Below are positions 9,301-11,848 of a stretch of DNA of 11,848 nt, piece after piece. The first letter of the stretch is position 1; each line of letters opens with the position of its first letter. Source of the stretch: JBCCEV01 sp039030125 (lineage in GTDB: Bacteria; Pseudomonadota; Gammaproteobacteria; Ga0077536); assembly GCA_039030125.1 (NCBI GenBank), contig JBCCEV010000137.1, positions 1-11,848 of the forward strand, read 5' to 3'. A program made the translations under genes and the position numbers. The notes below the pieces were generated by a model. That model was not told the origin of the DNA. It did no database searches and was given only the letters and a program-made list of their open reading frames with translations.

Positions 9301-11697
9301 CGCACCAAGCGTTTCAACATCCAATGCGGCTTGGTAACCGAGATCAATGTCATCACTGACAAGAAACGAATCAGCGATGATGTCTATTCGATTAACCCCA
9401 TCGATCTGCAGACTATTCGGGCCGCCAGCATCGCCAATCTCGTCATTGCGCAACTCAATGTTTCCGCGACCAAGCAGCAGCCTGAGCGACCCGGCCAGAG
9501 GCACCTCATCAAACGCGCGGCCCGGAAACTCGCCGCTTTCGCTGACCCGCGTACCTAACGTCGAAGCAAGCTCGCGCTGGTAGATCCCCCGGGTCTGACG
9601 GCCGAAAACGCTGCCCGCTAGCTCACCGCGCACCGGCAGATTGCCGGCATTGGCCGTGTTCAAGAAACGGTTGACCGATTGAATAGTGACGCTGCCTGCG
9701 TCACGTCCTTCCGTATAGGCGGGAATGCTTGAGTTGGCAAAAACCGGTGACGCAAAACTTTGTACGAATCCCCATTTTGGATCGGTGACCTCAAAGCCAT
9801 TCAATACTGCGTCCACGCGCGTGTTCGGGCCAATGTCCGAGAGGTCTCTGATGACGCCACCCACGAGTACCTTGGTCGTCGCACCCTGTGCCTCGGTATA
9901 GAACACTGAGCCACCTGATACATCGATGATCGCGCCCGGCGCGAAATTGAATAAATCTCCGACCAAGAGATCGACAGTGCCACCCAGGGTGCTTCGCTCC
10001 TCGATGGTTCGCCCCAGCGCCGCGATCGCGCCACTGATGTTGGCAACCGACAACGTTTGACGGATGTCCACGGTGATGGTTGAGCCAAAAAGCGGACCGT
10101 CACGATTGATGGGTGAACCCGCAAGCTCATTGCCTCGCAGTTGCACTGACTGGATATTTCGATTGCCGTCGACAACAACGTCTTCCAAACCTGACACATC
10201 GATAATGGCGCCCGATTCCAGCGTAATGCTGCCTTGTGTGCCGCCCAAAACACCCGAATTGGCGGGCAGCGGTGTGTTGCCGATTTCTGGCGTATCCGTC
10301 GCAATCATCTGCACGGCTCCCGCTTTGGCCGTGATGCGAGCGCCGGATTGCATGGTGATGTTCTCGCCGCGAACCTCTACGCGAGCACGATTAAACGTTT
10401 GACCGTCGACGGCTTCGCCATCACCGTCGTCAACCAGAATTTCGGTGACGCTGCCACTGGAAAAAACGACCTCGCCCGCATCTTCCGCCAGCGATTCCTG
10501 CGTCACTGCATTGCGCAAATCGATCTCGCTGGGGCTCAGCTGTGGCAGGCTCACCTTGGAGCGAGCTTGCAAACGAATGGAACCGTTGGCGTTCACGGCA
10601 TTGGTAGCCCGTAAGAGCCCGGCTTGATTCACGACCATGCCGGCCAGCGTGATATTGCCGTTGCCGGCCACTATCTCGCCAACATTTCGCACCAAGCAAT
10701 CCCCAGCGCCGCCGAGTGTGTCGAGTTCAACGGCCAAACCACGCGAGATGTCTCGATTGTCGAAAAAGTAGACCGCATCGCTGCCCGCAACCAGCAGCGC
10801 CTGCCCGTGAGGCCCGGAGACTCGGATGACACCGTTGTTCACCACGTTCGAGCCAACCAGAATGACACGGCCGTTGTCCCCAGCCTCGATCACCGCTCCG
10901 GCCTCGACAGTCACGTTTGCGGGTAAGCCCAGTCGCTGAACCTCTTCGGGAGTCGCGTTGGTTGGATCGAAAAGCGCCAGGTTTGCATCAACGAGATCCG
11001 GTTGCAGGTTGCCGTCGACGTTGGCGGGTGAAGCGGTGGTTTCCACCTCCTGCCGAGAAAGATCACCCAAACCGGTATTTCGAAATCGTTCAAAATCGTT
11101 ATCGATAAGAAGTTGATTCAAATCGAGGGTCGATGCGAGCAGCGTTTGAACATTGACCGAAGCGCCTTGCTTAAACACCACCCCATTTCGATTAATGATG
11201 TAGACCTGACCGTTAGCCAGCAGTTGGCCCGCAATCTGTGAAGCACTGGCCGCTGGGTCCACAACGCGATTCAGCGCTATGGAGGTATTTCGGGGTTGTT
11301 GAAATTCAACGGTATTCCCAGCATTGATATCAAACGAGCGCCAGTTGAACACCTGGCGATCGAGGTCTTGCACCACCGTCATTCGATTGCCGTCGATGGT
11401 GGGTTGTACCTGCAGAACAACGGGTTGATTGTTGGCATCGAGCAGCACATTGCCCATGGCATCCACCGCGTTGCGCGTGGCACTAGTAAAAGGCGTGTTT
11501 TCCACCGGATTGGGCGAGGCTGGATTGCAGACAAAGCACGTTGGCACGGGAAACCCAGTGGGCACATTGAGACTGGGCGTGAGTTGCGCACCGTTCACCG
11601 GGTGCACCTGCCCTGGAATAACGACCGCGTGCGCACTACTTACGGAAAAAAGGCCGAGACTAAGAAAGCTGAGGAGCCAGGCTCGCAGAACTTTCAC
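172..11697 (-). CDS. Giant TpsA-family filamentous haemagglutinin-like exoprotein (two-partner secretion adhesin), 3841 aa
   Basis: This is a predicted secreted beta-helical adhesin, roughly 390 kDa by my estimate, exported by the TpsB partner encoded just upstream. From the GTG start, residues 1-24 form a Sec signal peptide (K2 and R5, a hydrophobic core, cleavage after Ala-His-Ala). Residues about 25-300 are the TPS (haemagg_act) domain: NWRSFDI from N118, a stretch like SQIAGQLLANGQVYIINRNG, and LLASTLDL at 186-193. The usual NPNG motif reads NRNG (169-172). The body consists of short repeats ending in G-x-x-DVSG turns (five DVSG copies, near residues 499, 591, 880, 1204 and 2308), as in a beta-solenoid. 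An LPGAYLLTP module lies near residue 1770, a helical insert at about 3385-3580, and a C-terminal region with GDIVLWSNRANIDAGRG and GIVDAGDAG that resembles DUF3739 family members as I recall them. The GTG at 11697 is preferred over the in-frame ATGs at 11721 and 11763: it has GGAGGG seven bases upstream and gives a normal signal peptide, while the ATGs lie inside the transporter gene. No surface anchor, passenger barrel, VENN motif or CDI toxin is visible. Adhesion or biofilm function is inferred from the family. Confidence 0.93.
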   Translation of the reverse strand: MKVLRAWLLSFLSLGLFSVSSAHAVVIPGQVHPVNGAQLTPSLNVPTGFPVPTCFVCNPASPNPVENTPFTSATRNAVDAMGNVLLDANNQPVVLQVQPTIDGNRMTVVQDLDRQVFNWRSFDINAGNTVEFQQPRNTSIALNRVVDPAASASQIAGQLLANGQVYIINRNGVVFKQGASVNVQTLLASTLDLNQLLIDNDFERFRNTGLGDLSRQEVETTASPANVDGNLQPDLVDANLALFDPTNATPEEVQRLGLPANVTVEAGAVIEAGDNGRVILVGSNVVNNGVIRVSGPHGQALLVAGSDAVYFFDNRDISRGLAVELDTLGGAGDCLVRNVGEIVAGNGNITLAGMVVNQAGLLRATNAVNANGSIRLQARSKVSLPQLSPSEIDLRNAVTQESLAEDAGEVVFSSGSVTEILVDDGDGEAVDGQTFNRARVEVRGENITMQSGARITAKAGAVQMIATDTPEIGNTPLPANSGVLGGTQGSITLESGAIIDVSGLEDVVVDGNRNIQSVQLRGNELAGSPINRDGPLFGSTITVDIRQTLSVANISGAIAALGRTIEERSTLGGTVDLLVGDLFNFAPGAIIDVSGGSVFYTEAQGATTKVLVGGVIRDLSDIGPNTRVDAVLNGFEVTDPKWGFVQSFASPVFANSSIPAYTEGRDAGSVTIQSVNRFLNTANAGNLPVRGELAGSVFGRQTRGIYQRELASTLGTRVSESGEFPGRAFDEVPLAGSLRLLLGRGNIELRNDEIGDAGGPNSLQIDGVNRIDIIADSFLVSDDIDLGYQAALDVETLGAGGINIAGQLRARGAEIVLKSTIGGDLTIEDGASIEVQGGFVSEISEIAIDGPRSVKAINGGAITLAVSKDNALVLQSGSLLDVSGGIQILTDGSFVPGDGGDLALNRREGGDTPATKDDPVRLTLAGSIRGFVFPGDVENFAERPSSSLSISTNAIELAPIVGLEVVDTGPVADQRLVLGADYLNSMGFTDISLTSEARPLVIKNGFDFELQPEYFGFDAAAIASGGGAAFGGAAALETGVELSAVTATSFVSDPLMRRPTSITLTGRLNPSADLAAVNTPPAVLVMEEGSRLATDIGGAITLSSNGSIVIDGELETPGGAIAIELARGPRGQNLGDTVAYESSRGIWVLPNARLDASAEVVRGPVDELGRETAYVFNAGAITLDTGNDSGSSGGYVFVFPGSEFDVSGREGLVELAVADSLAPRFEEVEVAADAGTIEITAGFGFQFFADLDGSANAGLGAAGGALKLTLEVDDRSVPTDSAANFPASPNSRIEIDPNAIFPGALGSFGPVLNDALFQVGNFSTAEYLAGGFESLSLNVPRASEITADPATMVQLVGDFSFNAGRVLEINAPIISSTGGSVLLQADYLRLGQSFRTSGERGSFASTPGNGVVAFDGGYLDFVGHLATDNIGAVLFNSASDIRLGGYLPAQDNNDIRLPLAELNVDGDILFRAQRIFVPTLTNFKVANAAVDGTVSFLGPTSANVLVAGGLPGVALNAQASQRFAPVLQRNLGDNQNIPLAAAGRLDVDAEYINQFGNVFVPLGSIDFDADKSLTLGAGSLTSVSAVGNEIVFGETLLGEWSLNFQTDPVLGFFPDLTNGFTLVLSSDEQAFAIDDARDDPTEQFLLLPPEKRIRLVADGVDGMGQAEGLVDLRAGARIDLRGGGDLLATEFVPGPGGRTDLLSPFNEAGAFALLPTETGVIAPFDATDTERFNSVFGDRLTPANQQITILDGGTSGLASGTYAVAPARMAVLPGAYLLTPDNDSTVIFGGTSLGSTADGAAQVRGQLTQLGQGVGPGTVGQVFRAETLAEFSQRAEYRITRASSFFTAQASEQDLVPPLLPADAGLLQLLPNAGLNLGAQVVAGNSAAGLRSRVDISADNIELVDVAAPVSSAVQLATSGLEQLGAASYLIGGQRTQRGNKIVVQTTADNVTLLSGASLTAPELLLTARTLVDVESGGAVNSSGIGSEDRAVIELASNAGLLAIGAGPLASFSRTDQAAGSTVQIRAGANIAARSVLADGTSDVQLAGNLNFLTPGELGIGAPKINIGGGGSTEIDPVALGTLARVELRSSGAVSFFGDTALIADEILIDAAGLRGEGVAGNIARLAANQISLGNRSGNQLAPGDFVGAGSGDLLIEGLGGGQAATALVFLQTLGLGDERLNPAITDDGDFDVLGFSATTLNSPSVFGNADYQLEAQGDLVVNTGQISAAPGTFLGISATGTFKSNALVVDPLLLPNKLDVLGSTVAISARSIESAAPIKANSGLVRFSSSSDGTNPADKFEISGLVDVSGLDNETFGLTTVSSDAGWIQLVSEMGSANVTLGGAGGAGTLNLAGENGALTIRVPNAGFDLAAGSIVNAGAGAELEIDLGSIPDIVGLEAALDGFTGSKAFRVRAGDLTVSNATFATERIKLVADSGDINIVNALLDASGPWGGTIELHAGNESNPGKIITLGAGAKLNAFSTGLFNDGSLRSGGQVVLSSPDGWVDLSNATAEIDVGSYGSGVPGVNAPLDTGSVRIIAKRTAGNNGLQVGDGANLRTIETQIAGAESDGGIALIGHRRYEASIANVGDTVQTEAVAFSDATVVANLLAALNVTSADGFRVGPGVELVFSNGLAKLSDVFANQGDIDALLAEVSEIPGPDVLTCVGGPFCAFFPNPTGPIPGVWELQPGPGVIGPAAAPGVLTIRAAADLEIDHNLMDGFLVSAVDGLGDFLIADDRHSWTLQIIGGADTASADLTATKQGGGSLVVNNDIQITTGSGDLVLAAADDITLRDGANVFVAGKHTAGTVGVDDVTKQTTGSTYAGTISDAASELFQTGVSGVTSPQVTPADLALPGTSFPTTGGDLLVHAGGSITRENPSNQEPTAWQTRIGNPNGIGSVGQTFLSQGVLEVIPSAYGLVYGFADPAVVGRETRGFNQGFAAFGGGNLRIRSGGDITGASFSIATTGRQDGINDFDARAISPGAFLPDVDNVWRDDLSLDGLNEDFFDQVTVLGGGRIDVRTEGSIEKSTGGGPTGVYLNRGDAKIRAIGDIDVDYVAQGDAAIELVSSAGDVVVGQLMDPQLIVPSTDNPVPVPVGGQSLLFNEGLNANRTAYFSYGADSLLEVRSFGGNVKTVTSATNIAFEKVDPDLAVLSIAPPSLTLSAFTGSVEQDGLLNQFSSTTGGVDIAAGRDIFGSSVDEDILLQWDIQRGELPSAADPALRFDIGAVEIENTVGSFSRLFHSSVPAHSDDATPSTLTALGNIRNLRLEFAEQSRLFAGNDVTNIHFVGQNVNPTDLTLVASGRDVRFDTQRTTRGLFQLRSTQPLTDASGIFTQDEQIALGGPGELQVVAGRHVNLGASDGIRTFGDEDNAFLADEGADLLVIAGADPRATYESFIKRYLDGGEGYLPDLGTLIFALNNLDSENLTAALTQLAGLSGGVIPTIEAASAPTASQRAQLANEIRSALASVAEETGESGNIAPLDLAFLLELRDNGAALAEIRSALDGYLATLESAGVIGPANGLSAADRFRDLGAERQRSFVFDVLGDELKASAFEAANSESGFVNDFSRGRVAIATVFEPLDAQGGIIRYEGNISSPLSAVSTFDGGSINVFAPGGFVDAGATAEGPQFQTAGGDPIKSDINLGYVAFRSGAVNMFTERSINVNSTRIFAQRDGDIVLWSNRANIDAGRGRRDAQTVADSVAVFDEFLNAVDEPPLTVSGSGVSTKAPVGFTAGSIFVSAPEGIVDAGDAGFNSESGLVVAAREVANREFFTSSGPTIGVPQAAGAVGASLGNLGDVSAAATQSVTEAAQSVAAAAAADSAGSGAGAGVSTRLNVKVISFGN
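940..1545 (-). other. Predicted alpha-helical insert in the exoprotein, start of the DUF3739-like region
   Basis: Residues about 3385-3580 break the beta-helix pattern. From ATYESFIKRYLDGGEGYLP onward the chain is rich in Ala, Leu, Glu, Arg and Gln with helix-like periodicity (for example QRAQLANEIRSALASVAEE and FLLELRDNGAALAEIRSAL), then AERQRSFVFDVLGDELKAS and SRGRVAIATVFEP before beta strands resume with YEGNIS. From memory, large FHA-family proteins of the DUF3739 type have the same order: an FI-x-RYLDP segment, a helical stretch, Q-x-x-F-x-x-x-VLF-x-EL, and a GY-x-AI-x-x-LFPG segment. The match supports the family call. No function is known to me for the insert; a bundle projecting from the solenoid is inference. 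Confidence 0.6.
10798..11625 (-). other. TPS domain (FHA N-terminal, haemagg_act) of the exoprotein
   Basis: Mature residues about 25-300 carry the features of the filamentous haemagglutinin N-terminal secretion domain: RQVFNWRSFDINAGNTVEF near residue 118, ALNRVVDP, SQIAGQLLANGQVYIINRNG up to residue 172, and NVQTLLASTLDL ending at 193, followed by SNVVNNGVIRVSG-type beta-helix strands. In the family this domain is recognised by the POTRA domains of the TpsB partner and nucleates folding. It departs from the textbook form in two ways: Arg replaces Pro in the NPNG turn, and a stretch of about 90 residues before NWRSFDI carries the CFVC pair (Cys54, Cys57) and many Pro and Asn residues. The C-terminal boundary is approximate. 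Confidence 0.82.
11626..11697 (-). other. Sec signal peptide of the exoprotein (24 codons)
   Basis: Residues 1-24 from the GTG start have a short basic n-region (Lys2, Arg5), a hydrophobic core rich in Leu, Phe and Val, and a cleavage site Ala22-His23-Ala24 before Val-Val-Ile-Pro. This is an ordinary short signal peptide. The conserved extended signal region (ESPR) seen in many large TpsA proteins and autotransporters is absent, even when the longer in-frame upstream starts are considered. Confidence 0.8.
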
Positions 11698-11704
11698 TTT
11701 TCGT

Positions 11705-11712
11705 CCCTCCCT
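11705..11712 (-). promoter_or_regulatory. Ribosome binding site for the exoprotein gene, overlapping the transporter stop codon
   Basis: On the reverse strand the sequence reads AGGGAGGG, then ACGAAAA, then GTG. The GGAGGG core has a seven-base spacer to the GTG at 11697, close to ideal. Its first two bases (AG) are the end of the TAG stop of the transporter gene. This site decides the start: the ATG at 11721 has only a weak, distant GGACGG, and the ATG at 11763 has no good site. With only 13 bases between the genes, termination on the first is likely to feed initiation on the second, so the two products are probably made from one transcript with translational coupling. Confidence 0.8.
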
Positions 11713-11848
11713 AAAAGTCATAGCTGAATGAGTAATGCAACCGTCCTTCACCAACCCGGACATTCTGATTCTCGACCAACGGGATAGCCCAGAGAATTTC
11801 CGAACTCACGCCATATCCGAATGTCCGCAGACCCCAACCGACGCTCGC
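11711..11848 (-). CDS. C-terminal end of TpsB-family outer-membrane transporter (FhaC/ShlB/HecB type), partial
   Basis: Only the last 45 codons and a TAG stop are inside the window; the gene starts beyond the right edge. The reading frame is open to the edge and contains GWGLRTFGYGVSSEILWAIP, then a run ending LHYSFSYDF. The last nine residues alternate hydrophobic L-Y-F-Y-F with polar H-S-S-D and finish in Phe, the expected shape of the last strand of an outer-membrane beta-barrel and of the C-terminal signal read by the BAM complex. In the TpsB family this barrel carries periplasmic POTRA domains and exports one partner exoprotein. The gene stops 13 bases before the GTG of a haemagglutinin-family exoprotein on the same strand, which is the partner expected here. 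The identification rests on the barrel-end signature plus this context, because the POTRA domains and most of the barrel are outside the window. Another barrel protein is possible but unlikely. Confidence 0.85.
   Translation of the reverse strand, partial: ASVGWGLRTFGYGVSSEILWAIPLVENQNVRVGEGRLHYSFSYDF

Noticed and set aside
11296..11727. Plus-strand open frame of 143 codons opposite the TPS domain and signal peptide
   Set aside because: The reverse strand here encodes an unmistakable TPS domain, and the frame spans the junction of two reverse-strand genes.
11698..11763. Upstream ATG starts at 11763 and 11721 for the exoprotein
   Set aside because: They add residues that match no signal peptide or ESPR, lie inside the transporter coding region and have poor ribosome binding sites. 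GTG at 11697 is better on all counts.
1..11848. CRISPR array, tRNA, rRNA, insertion sequence or phage elements
   Set aside because: No regularly spaced direct repeats, tRNA-like cloverleaf, transposase frame or terminal inverted repeats bounding a gene were seen.

Overview
The window is almost filled by one giant reverse-strand gene, an exoprotein of a two-partner secretion (type Vb) system. Only the last 45 codons of its outer-membrane transporter lie at the right edge. Both read right to left, so the order is transporter (tpsB-like) then exoprotein (tpsA-like), as in many FHA/ShlA-type loci. The organism is a Gram-negative proteobacterium with moderately high GC. The acidic, lysine-poor composition and the FHA-like family would suit an environmental, perhaps marine, gammaproteobacterium, but that placement is inference.

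Layout, right to left. Positions 11848-11711 hold the transporter C-terminus, which ends in an amphipathic strand with a terminal Phe. A strong Shine-Dalgarno sits directly against its stop codon. Positions 11697-172 hold the exoprotein: 3841 residues from a GTG start, with a Sec signal peptide, an FHA-type TPS domain, a very long predicted beta-helix with recurrent G-x-x-DVSG turns, a separate module with an LPGAYLLTP motif, an alpha-helical insert, and a C-terminal region matching what I recall of DUF3739-type filamentous haemagglutinins. Positions 171-10 are noncoding and contain three closely packed perfect inverted repeats, two of which overlap a candidate promoter. An ATG with a good ribosome binding site at 9-7 may start the next gene on the same strand.

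How they work together: the exoprotein would cross the inner membrane by Sec, its TPS domain would be recognised in the periplasm by the POTRA domains of the transporter, and the chain would thread through the barrel and fold outside as a long beta-solenoid adhesin or matrix protein. I see no toxin module, CRISPR array, RNA gene or insertion sequence. The parts most worth following up are the palindrome cluster after the exoprotein gene, the helical insert and LPGAY module inside the solenoid, the variant NRNG motif in the TPS domain, and the isolated cysteine pairs.
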